Source of the DNA: CAZFDT01 sp964518335
GTDB taxonomy: Bacteria; Planctomycetota; Phycisphaerae; Phycisphaerales; Phycisphaeraceae
DNA: 41,582 nucleotides
Assembly (NCBI GenBank): GCA_964518335.1
Contig: CAZFDT010000045.1
Location: 1-41,582 of the forward strand
Direction of reading: 5' to 3'
The translations under genes were made by a program, and so were the position numbers. This document shows positions 31,901-41,582 of the stretch, one piece after another. The notes beneath the pieces were generated by a model that had not been told where the DNA came from, ran no database searches, and saw only the letters and a list, made by a program, of their open reading frames with translations. Positions within the stretch are counted from its first letter, which is position 1. Each line of letters starts with the position of its first letter.

Positions 31901-33106
31901 GACCACCAGGTCGAGGCGTTTCTGCTGCAGTTGCGCGGGCTGGCGGATCGCTTCCCGCTGTATTGGCCCGTTCAGCACTTGGCGGTGCAGTTGCTCATGG
32001 AGAGCGGCCAGCACGATGACGCCATCAAGATCGCCACACGTGCGGCCAAGGCGATGCCGGCGTCCGCGGACGCGGCATGGCTGGCGACGCACACGCTGGC
32101 CGGCGCCGGGCGCTGGTCCGAAGCCCTCGTCGCCGCGCAGGACTGGCGCCGCCGCGCCTACCGCGATCCCAGTGGTGCTGATATCACCATCGCCGAGGCC
32201 CGTATCCGTCTGGGCGATCCGGGCCGGGCCATCGCGCAGCTCGATCCCTACATAGCCGAGGCGATCAAGCAGCCCGACGCCTTTGAGCCGATCATCACGC
32301 AGTACGCCAAGGCCCTGATCGCTGCGCGGCAGATCCCGCGCGCCCACGCCATGCTGCGCCCGCTGATCGGTGACAGCGCCGCGTGGCGAGCGACTTGGAT
32401 CGAGCTGGCCTCGACGGCGATGGTGGACCGCGCCGCGGCCGAGTCGTGGCTGAGCGAGGCGGCATCGCTGGTTCCCCCCGACGCCGATGACGAGCGGATC
32501 GAGCTGGCCACGGCGTGGTTTTCGCTGTCGCGCAAGTGGAACGAGCCGTCGTATCGCGGGAAGGTGCGGCAGGTGCTTCAGCCGCTTGCGTCGCGCCAGC
32601 CGATGCCAGCGGCGGTGTGCGAGCTTCTGGCGTTCTGCGCCGAGCTCGACGGCGACCTGCCCGCCGCCGAGCGCCACTACAGGCAGGCGATCGAGCAGGA
32701 CCCGTCCGCGGCGACGGCGATGAACAACCTGGCAATGCTGCTGTTGACCCGCCGGCAGGGCGGCGACGAGGCGTCGAAGCTGGCGGCCAGGGCCTCCGCG
32801 TTGCAGCCGACGAACCCCACGTACCAGCACACGCACGCGCTGACGCTGGGCGCGATGGGCCGACACGACGAGGCGATCGAGGCGATGCGCCGCGCCGCAA
32901 AGCTGGACCCGGGCAGCGTCGAGTGGCCGCTGTCACTGGCGGAGATGCTGGTCGAGGCCGGCCGCCGCGACCAGGCCCTGCTGGCCCTGGGTGAGGTCGA
33001 TCAACTCGTCGGCCGCGGCGCCGCCATGGACAGCGAGCAGCGCCAGCGCTTGGCCAAGGTGCGCCAGGCTGTCACCGCCTCCGGCCAGACGGTCAGCGGG
33101 ATGTAG
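28931..33106 (+). CDS. Giant TPR-repeat protein of the exosortase locus (PrsT-like)
   Basis: A 1391-residue protein with an N-terminal membrane/signal segment (about 9-28, LVILMAAAVLLGAGLVAAYF) and then TPR-type helical repeats almost throughout. Repeats are recognisable in DAIKTFRLVQDIEPDNPEAK near residue 100 and in AERHYRQAIEQDPSAATAMN near the end. Large TPR proteins of this kind are regular members of PEP-CTERM/exosortase EPS loci and are thought to scaffold export in the envelope. No lipobox Cys is obvious. It lies 6 nt after the sugar transferase and is the last gene of that operon. Long frames on the other strand are mirror images of its codon bias. Confidence 0.85.
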   Translation: MRAKTKKRLVILMAAAVLLGAGLVAAYFVNERAIAARTQQYLADGLAAIEADDRAAVLHNLGMYIQRSDTRDVNVLLEYAKARAAIEMPGRQHLIDAIKTFRLVQDIEPDNPEAKQELLGLYWRVGRGVESLELADEFLAKNPNDGNALWVRAVSLQRLRRFDEAVVAADRFARVADNDYAYFMTLDIMQQRDDRPEDIVAHALKLHRERPDDPRFELLVGYAYTLANDRANAEKWLRQAADRDIHSVVMLRILAYQLDRMGMFDESMALLTKAARAGNDPAVRRELARRLWEKHDLPATLKELADVQASDGSDAELMALKALSLLQLDRRDEARPYLDAVAAVSGQAAARAWAIYLREAARSDVDARRLANVCRDALQHDARNATIRFSLAAAYEMLGESELAIEEWTKCKNERPGWHEPLVRIAHVYAATGRTQQAVEAAAEASTRAPNDADVIIAWVVATASDLERLSHKDVDELLQVIDEIQAAIPGEPRTLFAACQVRARFRGPAQAADAIRNALALQPPLDDEDLLRLARLSSEYQLGLEQACFDAAIEAHGMTEELALAQAIAMHDDGQTDAGRQAILQIAAQVPADQQVAYHLAEARYLDAIGHPDALAAWTQLVNDHPDHIAVHRMALASPTVASDRPLLDRTIDRLKKLTGDTSISWRLARARYLLDSDDRDRDAAIAASMLTDLEKTAPNSIERLLLLAEAMDKLRNPSGAIDRLSQAADRDPDSPQIALELADRLIRVRNDTARAKMYLERVLTSKSATPAHRRQAAGVLVQIGEIDRAVALLEEEVKRSNEPDLLFATLCWRQGRLADVHAMCERMLEEPNAQRIAFVADFFESIGHADQARAALAMLDSAGVSTAERELVLGHFHRDHGSPSDALAHYRLALETTPRSETAWDSCLSVLIMTAPAAEIGAAIADARKALPNSPDLAALATQWATVAELRGELPDHLRPVLLSVLDAPEHRDAAAQTLRLFVRDASDDHQVEAFLLQLRGLADRFPLYWPVQHLAVQLLMESGQHDDAIKIATRAAKAMPASADAAWLATHTLAGAGRWSEALVAAQDWRRRAYRDPSGADITIAEARIRLGDPGRAIAQLDPYIAEAIKQPDAFEPIITQYAKALIAARQIPRAHAMLRPLIGDSAAWRATWIELASTAMVDRAAAESWLSEAASLVPPDADDERIELATAWFSLSRKWNEPSYRGKVRQVLQPLASRQPMPAAVCELLAFCAELDGDLPAAERHYRQAIEQDPSAATAMNNLAMLLLTRRQGGDEASKLAARASALQPTNPTYQHTHALTLGAMGRHDEAIEAMRRAAKLDPGSVEWPLSLAEMLVEAGRRDQALLALGEVDQLVGRGAAMDSEQRQRLAKVRQAVTASGQTVSGM

Positions 33107-33145
33107 GCTCGGCCGTCTCGTGCAACACGCTAGAATGCCCGGCCT

Positions 33146-35938
33146 ATGGCCGAGCAAGCGACGAGCAAGCGATCGTACAAGGACACGCTGAACCTGCCGA
33201 AGACGGCGTTCGCGATGAAGGCCAACCTCGTGCAGAACGAGCCGGCGTCGCTCAAGCGATGGCAGCAGGCGAAGCTGTACCAGCAGGTGCGTCAGGCCCG
33301 CCGCGGCGCGCCGCGTTACGTCTTCCACGACGGGCCGCCCTACGCCAACGGGTCGATCCACCTGGGCCACCTGCTCAACAAGTGTCTGAAGGATTTCGTC
33401 GTCCGCAGCCGCACGATGATGGGCATGGACGTGCCCTACATCCCCGGCTGGGACTGTCACGGCCTGCCGATCGAGCACAAGGTCATGACCGAAGCGCGCG
33501 AAAGCGGCGCCGATCTTTCGGACACGATGAAGGCTCGGCGCAAGTGCAAGACCTACGCCGAGAGGTTCGTCAAGCTGCAGTCGCAGCAGATGCAGCGGCT
33601 GCTGACGCTGGCGGACTACGACGAGCCCTACCTGACGATGGACCCGAAATTCGAGGCGGCGACGCTGGAGGTGTTTGCGTCGCTGATCGAGGCGGGGCTG
33701 GTGTATCGCGGGCTCAAGCCGGTGCACTGGTCGATCGAGAACCAGACCGCGCTGGCCGATGCGGAGCTGGAGTATTACGACCGCGAGGACACGAGCGTGT
33801 ACGTCACGTTCGACCGAGCCGATGGCCGCGGCGCGCTGATGATCTGGACGACGACGCCGTGGACGCTGCCTGCGAACCTGGCCGTTGCAGTGAGCTCGCG
33901 CGCCGAGTACGGGGTATATCGCGTCGGCCCGCGCGAGGTGGTCATCGCCACCGAGCTGGCCCCGAAGGTGCTGGCGATGGGCGGGCTGGCCGACATCAAG
34001 CCGCTGCGCACGGTTCGCGGACAGGAGTTGGTCGGAGTCGAGTATCAGCACCCGTTCGTCGATCGTCTCGGGCGCGTCGTCGCCGCCGACTACGTCACGC
34101 TTGAGGATGGCACGGGCCTGGTCCACACTGCGCCGGGCCACGGCGTCGAGGACTACCAGACCGCCTTGCGCGAGGGGCTGGACATCTACTGCCCAGTGCG
34201 CGAGGACGGCACGTTCGACGACACCGCACCCGACTGGCTGCACGGCCGCAGCGTCTGGGACGCCAACAAGCTCGTGTGCGACCGGCTGGCCCAGTCGAGC
34301 CACCTGTTCCACCAGCACCGCTTCGCCCACAGCTACCCCCACGACTGGCGCGGCAAGACGCCGGTCATCTTCCGCGCCACCGAGCAGTGGTTCGTTGCAG
34401 TGGACCATCCTTTCCGCGCAGCGGCCGCGGCGCAGCCGCCGCTTTCCTCTTTGCGCGACCGTGCGCTCAACGCCACGCACGACATTCACTTCGTCCCCGA
34501 CTGGGGCAAAAACCGCATGCGCGGCATGCTCGAATCGCGCCCCGACTGGTGCATCAGCCGCCAGCGAGCCTGGGGCCTGCCCATTCCCGCGTTCTATGGC
34601 CCGGAGAAGGGGCAAGTGCTGCTCACCGCGGCGAGCGTCCGCGCCGTCGCCGCCGTTTTACGCGACAAGGGCAGCGATGCGTGGTTCCTCATGCCCCCGG
34701 ATCAATTGCTGGCAAAGTACGATCCGACAAGCGACTCCGACGCTCCCACCTGGGCACGGGACTTAAGTGCCGTGTCCGCGCTCACCAAGTCCCGCGACAT
34801 CTTCGACGTCTGGTTCGAGTCCGGCTCGTCGTGGCACTCATGCATGCGACAGCGCGGACTGGCGCTGCCCGACGACGCCCCGGCCCACACCGACCTCTAC
34901 CTCGAAGGCTCCGACCAGCATCGCGGCTGGTTCCAACTCTCGCTGCTGCCATCGCTGGGCGCCACCGGCAAGCCGCCGTTCCGCACCGTGCTGACTCACG
35001 GTTTCATGGTCGATAAGGACGGCCGCAAAATGAGCAAGTCCCTGGGCAACACGCTCGAAGTCGAGGAACTGCTCAAAAACTACGGCGCCGATGTCTGCCG
35101 CTGGTGGGTCGCCTCGCTCAACACCGACAACGACGTCAAGGTCGATGAGGAGTTCTTCAAGCTCGCCGGCGAAGAGTACCGCAAGGTGCGCAACACCATC
35201 CGGTTCCTGTTGAGCAACCTCAGCGAGTTCGACGCCCGGAAGGATGCGCACGCCTTTACGGGCGCCGATGCGACGAGCCTTGACGCCTGGGCGCTGGGCG
35301 AGTTTGATGCGCTGACGGCCAAGGTTCGCCTCGCCTACGACTCGCTGCGTTTCCCCGGCGCCAGCGAGGCGATCTTCAATTTCTGCAATGAGACGCTCAG
35401 CGCGGTGTATCTGGCGGCGGTCAAGGACCGGCTCTACTGCGACGCGCCTGCTTCGCCTCGCCGCCGCCGCACGCAGACGGCGATGCATACGATTGCCGCT
35501 GGCTTGGCGCGCCTGCTCGCGCCGATCCTGCCGCACACCGCCGACGAGGCCTGGGCCGCACTCACCGGCGCGACCGACAGCATCCACCTGCAGACGCTGC
35601 CCGACGATTCACGCGTTGCAGTGAGCCCGCACTGGGCCGCCGTCATGGCGCAGCGCACGGCCTGGCTCAAGGCGATCGAGGACTACCGCCAGTCGCAAGG
35701 CATCGACAACCCGTTGGACGTAGGCGTCAGCGCGCCGGCGCCGGACGGGTTCGACCCGGTGGATCTGGCCGACTTGTGCATGGTCAGCCGCTTCGCCCGC
35801 GCCCAGGCGGTATCCGTCGCCGACCTGCGCCACGAGCCGCGCTGTGAACGGTCGTGGAAGCGTGACGGCACGGTGAAGCAGCGCAGTGACGGCGGGATGC
35901 TGTGCGATCGTTGTGCGGCGGCGATTGGCGTGTCATAG
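33146..35938 (+). CDS. ileS: Isoleucyl-tRNA synthetase
   Basis: A 930-residue class I synthetase of bacterial type. HIGH motif is HLGH (72-75) after DGPPYANGSIHLG; the editing domain has WTTTPWTLPAN and TAPGHGVEDY; KMSKS is KMSKSLGN at about 628. Length equals the family norm. The C-terminal zinc site is unusual: Cys900, Ser903, Cys920 and Cys923, where the first pair is normally CxxC (CPRCW in E. coli). It stands alone between the TPR gene and a 22-bp inverted repeat that overlaps its stop codon. No T-box or other leader is seen. Confidence 0.95.
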   Translation: MAEQATSKRSYKDTLNLPKTAFAMKANLVQNEPASLKRWQQAKLYQQVRQARRGAPRYVFHDGPPYANGSIHLGHLLNKCLKDFVVRSRTMMGMDVPYIPGWDCHGLPIEHKVMTEARESGADLSDTMKARRKCKTYAERFVKLQSQQMQRLLTLADYDEPYLTMDPKFEAATLEVFASLIEAGLVYRGLKPVHWSIENQTALADAELEYYDREDTSVYVTFDRADGRGALMIWTTTPWTLPANLAVAVSSRAEYGVYRVGPREVVIATELAPKVLAMGGLADIKPLRTVRGQELVGVEYQHPFVDRLGRVVAADYVTLEDGTGLVHTAPGHGVEDYQTALREGLDIYCPVREDGTFDDTAPDWLHGRSVWDANKLVCDRLAQSSHLFHQHRFAHSYPHDWRGKTPVIFRATEQWFVAVDHPFRAAAAAQPPLSSLRDRALNATHDIHFVPDWGKNRMRGMLESRPDWCISRQRAWGLPIPAFYGPEKGQVLLTAASVRAVAAVLRDKGSDAWFLMPPDQLLAKYDPTSDSDAPTWARDLSAVSALTKSRDIFDVWFESGSSWHSCMRQRGLALPDDAPAHTDLYLEGSDQHRGWFQLSLLPSLGATGKPPFRTVLTHGFMVDKDGRKMSKSLGNTLEVEELLKNYGADVCRWWVASLNTDNDVKVDEEFFKLAGEEYRKVRNTIRFLLSNLSEFDARKDAHAFTGADATSLDAWALGEFDALTAKVRLAYDSLRFPGASEAIFNFCNETLSAVYLAAVKDRLYCDAPASPRRRRTQTAMHTIAAGLARLLAPILPHTADEAWAALTGATDSIHLQTLPDDSRVAVSPHWAAVMAQRTAWLKAIEDYRQSQGIDNPLDVGVSAPAPDGFDPVDLADLCMVSRFARAQAVSVADLRHEPRCERSWKRDGTVKQRSDGGMLCDRCAAAIGVS

Positions 35939-35989
35939 CCGGGACGCTACGCGTCGCAGGTTCCGGGGACGCGTAGCGTCCCGGCTATG
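35934..35989. repeat. 22-bp perfect inverted repeat, REP-like
   Basis: Arms 35934-35955 and 35968-35989 are perfect complements around a 12-nt loop. Each arm also contains its own small palindrome (GACGC-TAC-GCGTC), and the left arm includes the ileS TAG stop. It may end the ileS transcript. The palindrome-in-palindrome form suggests a dispersed REP-type element. Confidence 0.75.
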
Positions 35990-36055
35990 GCCGCGTCGTG
36001 TTATCAGACGCCGTGTCGCCAATGTCGCGCCTCGAACCGGCCGATATTCACGGGG

Positions 36056-36451
36056 ATGGCGCTGGAAGTCTATGAGTTGCGGGCCGAGGACGCTGCGGAC
36101 GCGGCGGCGTTGTGGCAGGGCGGCGACGCAAGTTGGCCGGACCTTGACGCGGCGCGGAAGTCGGCGGGGGGGCTGGTGCTCGTGGCTCGGGATGATGGCC
36201 GGCTGGTGGCGGTGGTGGCCTGCATGCGCGATGTCGGCAAGGGCCACGTGATGCACGTGGCGACGGCGGCGGGCGACGGGGCCGAGGCGTTGCGTCGCAA
36301 CATCACGGGCATCGCCATGCGCAAGCTGCGGTCGCGGGGTATCAGCAAGTGCCACGTGGCGGTGGCCGCCGCCGACGCCGAGCAGGCCGAGCCGTTCTTC
36401 GCGTCGCTCCGCTTCAACATTCCGCCGACGGCGTCGTCCGACGCCGCCTGA
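36056..36451 (+). CDS. GNAT-like small protein
   Basis: A 131-residue protein with the alternating strand/helix pattern of a GNAT acyltransferase. It begins MALEVYELRAEDAADAAALW, has a strand pair GLVLVARDDGRLVAVVACMRD, and a helix with ALRRNITGIAMRKLRSRGISKCHVAV where the acetyl-CoA motif would be. The Q/RxxGxG/A pyrophosphate loop is not clear (DGAEALRRN), so activity is uncertain. ATG 36056 is preferred; the open frame upstream starts inside the inverted repeat and looks like chance. It precedes the histidine kinase by 63 nt. Confidence 0.6.
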   Translation: MALEVYELRAEDAADAAALWQGGDASWPDLDAARKSAGGLVLVARDDGRLVAVVACMRDVGKGHVMHVATAAGDGAEALRRNITGIAMRKLRSRGISKCHVAVAAADAEQAEPFFASLRFNIPPTASSDAA

Positions 36452-36514
36452 CCTCGACGGTTCGTGTTGCCAAATCGCCACGTCGCCCCGCGCGCGTCAA
36501 CTGCGACGTTGTTT

Positions 36515-37300
36515 ATGCCGATCATCATCGAGGCGATGTCGTCTGCGCACAACAACCCGGTGTCGTCTGCCGAGGGCGGCCAGGCGTCGGCGAAGCTGGC
36601 GCACGAGCTGTCCAACCTGCTCGACGGCAGCCTGCGCAATGTGGGCCTGGTGATCCGTTCGCTGTCGCAGGGCGATGCCGTCACCGCTGCCGATCCCGGG
36701 GGCGAAGAGGCGCTGCTGCAGCGCCTGGCGGTGGCCCGCGACGCCATGCAGCAGATGGCCCAGCTCATCCACCGCTGGATGCGTCAGAGCCGCAGCGTGG
36801 ACAGTCTTTATCAGCACACGCGCACGCTCGGGCAGAGCCTGGCGCACACGGTGGCGCTGCTGCGGCCGACGGCCGAGGCGATGGGCGTGCACCTCATCGC
36901 CGAGGTCAGCGCCGACGTCTCACACCTGCCCGCCGGCCCGCTCGATCCGGTCGTGCTCAACGTCGTGCGAAACAGCCTGGAAGCGATCGCGGAGATGGAC
37001 GCCGCCGCGCGCGGCCACGGACAGATCGAATTGGCGGCGCGCACCGACGGCGACGCGCTGGTGCTGCAGATGACTGACACCGGCCCCGGTATGGCGCCGC
37101 AACTGCTCGACCCCGACGGTGCGTTTCGTTTCGGCGTCAGCACCAAGGCGACCGGGCACGGCCTGGGCCTGGCGCTGTCGCGCGAAATCGTCCACAGCCT
37201 GGGCGGGACCATCGCCTTGCGCAACGGCGATGCCGGCGGCGCTCGCGTCACCGTCCGCGTCCCCGTGGCCGCACTGATCAACCCGGGTGAAGGGATCTGA
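36515..37300 (+). CDS. Soluble sensor histidine kinase
   Basis: A 261-residue kinase without membrane segments or a recognisable sensor domain. The phospho-acceptor box is LAHELSNLLDG (His about 30). The ATPase domain shows the N box (NVVRNSLEAIAEM), G1 (MTDTGPGM) and G2 (GHGLGLALSREIVHSLGG). The short dimerisation region suggests signals come through a partner protein. The downstream sigma-54 activator is the obvious cognate regulator. The start may instead be ATG 36536 (MSSAHNNPV). Confidence 0.8.
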   Translation: MPIIIEAMSSAHNNPVSSAEGGQASAKLAHELSNLLDGSLRNVGLVIRSLSQGDAVTAADPGGEEALLQRLAVARDAMQQMAQLIHRWMRQSRSVDSLYQHTRTLGQSLAHTVALLRPTAEAMGVHLIAEVSADVSHLPAGPLDPVVLNVVRNSLEAIAEMDAAARGHGQIELAARTDGDALVLQMTDTGPGMAPQLLDPDGAFRFGVSTKATGHGLGLALSREIVHSLGGTIALRNGDAGGARVTVRVPVAALINPGEGI

Positions 37301-37343
37301 CGTGTTCCACCCGCCGCAGGCGGCGGGGCTGAACGGTAAGAGC

Positions 37344-38789
<1,446 letters not shown>

Positions 38790-38830
38790 CGCCGTCCCGC
38801 TTCTTGCACGGCGACATCACCATGCAGGCA

Positions 38831-39460
38831 TCACCGATAGCGGTTGAGCGTCTGGACGATCTGTTTGTGGACCTGCAGAGGTCGGGCGACCATGTCCCAG
38901 GAGGCTTCGATGAAGGCGGTGCCGGCGGTGGTGAAGGCCATGGTTCCCAGGGCGAAGAGTCGTTCGCGGATGGAGAAGAGGGCGTAGGTGTGCTGGACGG
39001 TTTTGAGGGGGGTTTCGAAGACCTGCACGCGGAGGACGCCCTTGACGCGGATGATGCGGCGGTCGGTGAGGACGTAGATGCGGCTGAGCCATTCGAGGAA
39101 CTGCCAGAAGAGTCGGACACCGACGAGTCCGACGCCCAGGAGGATCAGGTCACGCTGGCTGATGGGCAACTGCAGCCGCTGACTGATGACGATGGCCAGG
39201 AGGACGAGGATGGTGATGGCGGCGAGGGTGCCCAGGGGCGCCAGGAGGATGTACCAGGGGCTGGGCTTGATGAGGAGGATGATGATTTCGCCGGGCTGGA
39301 GGAGGTCGGCGGGGAGCAGGCCGGCGGCGCGGGCGGACTCGAGCACCGCGTCGTCGTGGCCGTTGACCGCTTCGCCATTGGTGGCCTCGGCCATCGGCGC
39401 GGGCGCGGGGGACGGCGGGGACGACGGGGACTTGGGCATCGGCGGGGTGTCGGTGGTCAT
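38831..39460 (-). CDS. PH-domain membrane protein, second copy
   Basis: A 209-residue protein. The N-terminal 60 residues are Pro/Ser/Ala-rich. Two membrane segments follow (about 70-90 and 100-117), then a PH-like domain with IYVLTDRRIIRVKGVLRVQVFETPL and a C-terminal FTTAGTAFIEASWDMVARPL. It is of the same family as the protein at 1525-2037 but clearly diverged. The start ATG overlaps the hpt stop (ATGA), so the two are translated together; a functional link with purine salvage is not known. Confidence 0.7.
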   Translation of the reverse strand: MTTDTPPMPKSPSSPPSPAPAPMAEATNGEAVNGHDDAVLESARAAGLLPADLLQPGEIIILLIKPSPWYILLAPLGTLAAITILVLLAIVISQRLQLPISQRDLILLGVGLVGVRLFWQFLEWLSRIYVLTDRRIIRVKGVLRVQVFETPLKTVQHTYALFSIRERLFALGTMAFTTAGTAFIEASWDMVARPLQVHKQIVQTLNRYR

Positions 39461-40047
39461 GCCACGGTTTCGTCGGCCACACGGGACTGGGCCGCCTCGA
39501 TCACGCTGGGCTTGAGCGTGCACACGTCCGGCAGGTTGCGATAGTAATCGTCAAAGTCCAGCCCGTAGCCCACCACAAACTCGTCGGGAATGTCGAACGC
39601 CACATAATCCACGGGGCACGCCATCGCTTCGGACCGCTGCTTGCGGAGAAAGACGCAGGTGCGCACCTCGGCGGGACCGCGCTGGCGCAGATAGTCGCGC
39701 ACCGCCCGCAGCGTGCTGCCCGAATCGAGGATGTCGTCGATGACCAGCACGTGGGCGCCGCGGAGGTCCTGGGGCACGTTGGTCAGGGCCTGTTGGATGG
39801 TGGCGCCGCGGCTGCTGGTGGCCGTGCCGGGGTAGGACGTGACCGAGATGAGCCGGATCTGCAGCTTCAGGGGCAACTGGCGGATGAGGTCGGACACAAA
39901 AATGATGCTGCCGGTGAGGATGGGGATGAGCGTGAGTTGGGCATCGTTGTCGCGGGCCAGGTCGGCGGCAATCTGCTGGCCCAACTCGCCTATGCGGGCG
40001 GCGATGGCGTCGCGGTGGATGAGCACACGATCGATGTCGGCCTGCAT
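39457..40047 (-). CDS. hpt: Hypoxanthine phosphoribosyltransferase
   Basis: A 196-residue purine salvage enzyme converting hypoxanthine/guanine and PRPP to IMP/GMP. The PRPP-binding motif is VLVIDDILDSGSTLR (about 98-112). The flexible loop SVTSYPGTATSS and the C-terminal base-binding region DEFVVGYGLDFDDYYRNLP are typical. Length is usual (E. coli 178) with a short C-terminal extension. It is divergent from the rRNA operon and coupled to the PH-domain gene. Confidence 0.95.
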   Translation of the reverse strand: MQADIDRVLIHRDAIAARIGELGQQIAADLARDNDAQLTLIPILTGSIIFVSDLIRQLPLKLQIRLISVTSYPGTATSSRGATIQQALTNVPQDLRGAHVLVIDDILDSGSTLRAVRDYLRQRGPAEVRTCVFLRKQRSEAMACPVDYVAFDIPDEFVVGYGLDFDDYYRNLPDVCTLKPSVIEAAQSRVADETVA

Positions 40048-40133
40048 GGCCGTAGTGTAGCAGGAGCGGCTGAGCCTCCGATCGGCGGTCGCGGCCCCAC
40101 GGTGCGCGGCGGAAAAATCGCTTGTCGGCGAAC

Positions 40134-40162
40134 TTGACTTGGCCGGTCGGGCATGGTTTAAT
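40134..40162 (+). promoter_or_regulatory. rRNA promoter P1
   Basis: TTGACT (40134-40139), 17-nt spacer, TTTAAT (40157-40162), with an A-rich tract (GGAAAAATCG) about 20 nt upstream that may act as an UP element. It is about 520 nt before 16S. Confidence 0.75.
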
Positions 40163-40247
40163 GACTCTCCGGTCCTTGAGTACAGGATGATTTCAGGGAC
40201 CGCTCTGATCGGGGTCGAGTCGTCGGCGAGCGAATTGCCGGTTGGCC

Positions 40248-40275
40248 TTGACAGCCCCCTGAAAATCCATATGAT
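40248..40275 (+). promoter_or_regulatory. rRNA promoter P2
   Basis: A near-perfect sigma-70 pair: TTGACA (40248-40253), 16-nt spacer, TATGAT (40270-40275). Together with P1 it gives the tandem arrangement common for rRNA operons. Confidence 0.8.
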
Positions 40276-40681
40276 GCCCCGCCCTTGACTCGGCGAGCTT
40301 CGGTTTGCCGCAGCGAGGACGAAGGTTTATTCTCCCCGGAGCTGAATCCGGGGTGTGACGGTCTTTGACAAGTGAACAGTTGGGTAAGCCGCGAGGATGT
40401 GGCCCCGCCGACAGGACTCAAGGGTTCTGTGGACGGGGTACGATCCACGTCACCCTTCACAGGTGACGGGTTCATCACATCCTTGTGAACCACCGGCCCG
40501 CTTCGGCGGGTCGAAATCAATGTGATGAGCCTTGTCTGTCGTCTTAGCCGACGGCAGGCGCCCCCGTAAGCAGCAATGCTTGCGGAGGTCGACCGCCGCG
40601 ATCTTCGGATCGCGGTACTGGGTCGAACAAATCGTTGAAGTTCACCGAGAAGGCCGCAAGGCCGGATCGGCACACGATTTC
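40276..40681 (+). other. Structured precursor-rRNA leader
   Basis: About 400 nt between P2 and 16S with no gene. It contains several perfect stems: 40334-40353 (7 bp), 40449-40467 (6 bp), 40494-40513 with a UUCG loop, 40564-40585 with a GCAA loop, and 40596-40615 (8 bp) with a UUCG loop. Part of it should pair with sequence beyond 16S for RNase processing, which cannot be checked because the window ends. Confidence 0.65.
40360..40371 (+). promoter_or_regulatory. boxA-like antitermination element
   Basis: GGTCTTTGACAA resembles E. coli rrn boxA (TGCTCTTTAACA) and lies between P2 and 16S where NusB/NusE-dependent antitermination sites are found. The embedded TTGACA has no matching -10. Confidence 0.55.

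Positions 40682-41582
<901 letters not shown>

Noticed and set aside
29801..32866. A 1021-residue open frame on the minus strand
   Set aside because: It is the mirror of the TPR gene codon bias; Arg/His/Gly-rich with no domain pattern.
40284..40370. Additional TTGACT/TTGACA boxes as a third rRNA promoter
   Set aside because: No acceptable -10 at 16-18 nt; the second one lies in the boxA-like element.

Overview
The window looks like a chromosomal segment of a planctomycete, most likely of the Phycisphaerae group. The evidence is high GC, few clear Shine-Dalgarno sites, an exosortase/EpsI/TPR exopolysaccharide locus, a fliW-csrA-flagellin cluster, and a partial 16S rRNA with a non-consensus 515 region (CAGCAGTCGCGG). 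This assignment comes from reading the sequence only; no database search was possible.

Layout. 1-1524: gene-poor start with C-rich tandem repeats, short repeats, a REP-like element and one small predicted exported protein on the minus strand. 1525-7839: housekeeping and accessory genes (PH-domain membrane protein, nucleotidyltransferase module, MazG, Cu/Zn-type permease fused to an HMA domain, an unknown membrane-anchored protein, purE, an orphan ABC ATPase, an M42-like peptidase). 8092-20075: a long co-oriented flagellar block in the order small unknown gene, flgF, flgG, flgA, flgH, flgI, flgJ, flgN, flgK, flgL, fliW, csrA, flagellin, closed by a clear intrinsic terminator. 20149-22927: an AraC regulator divergent from a PhyH-type dioxygenase and a URO-D-superfamily gene. 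23388-33106: exosortase, EpsI-like protein, Wzz/ATPase fusion, sugar transferase and a giant TPR protein, nearly all overlapping or abutting. 33146-40047: ileS, a GNAT-like protein, a soluble histidine kinase plus NtrC-type sigma-54 activator, then hpt and a second PH-domain protein on the minus strand. 40048-41582: a strong tandem-promoter rRNA leader and the first ~900 nt of 16S rRNA, cut by the window end.

How the genes work together. The flagellar block builds the distal rod, the P and L rings, the hook-filament junction and the filament. It ends with FliW and CsrA, the known protein switch for flagellin translation. The flagellin leader carries a hairpin that displays the Shine-Dalgarno GGA in its loop, and further GGA-bearing sites sit ahead of csrA and fliW, so the whole circuit can be read from the DNA. 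The exosortase block encodes polymer initiation (sugar transferase), chain-length/export control (Wzz-ATPase) and exosortase-linked sorting.

Most notable points: (1) the Wzz-linked ATPase has what looks like an MshEN (GspE N-terminal, c-di-GMP-type) domain inserted inside its nucleotide-binding domain and no tyrosine tail; (2) an 11-mer, CGYTGCAGTGR, occurs 12 times in 41.6 kb, far above expectation, mostly inside genes and mostly on one strand; (3) the FliW-CsrA-flagellin RNA circuit with GGA-loop hairpins.
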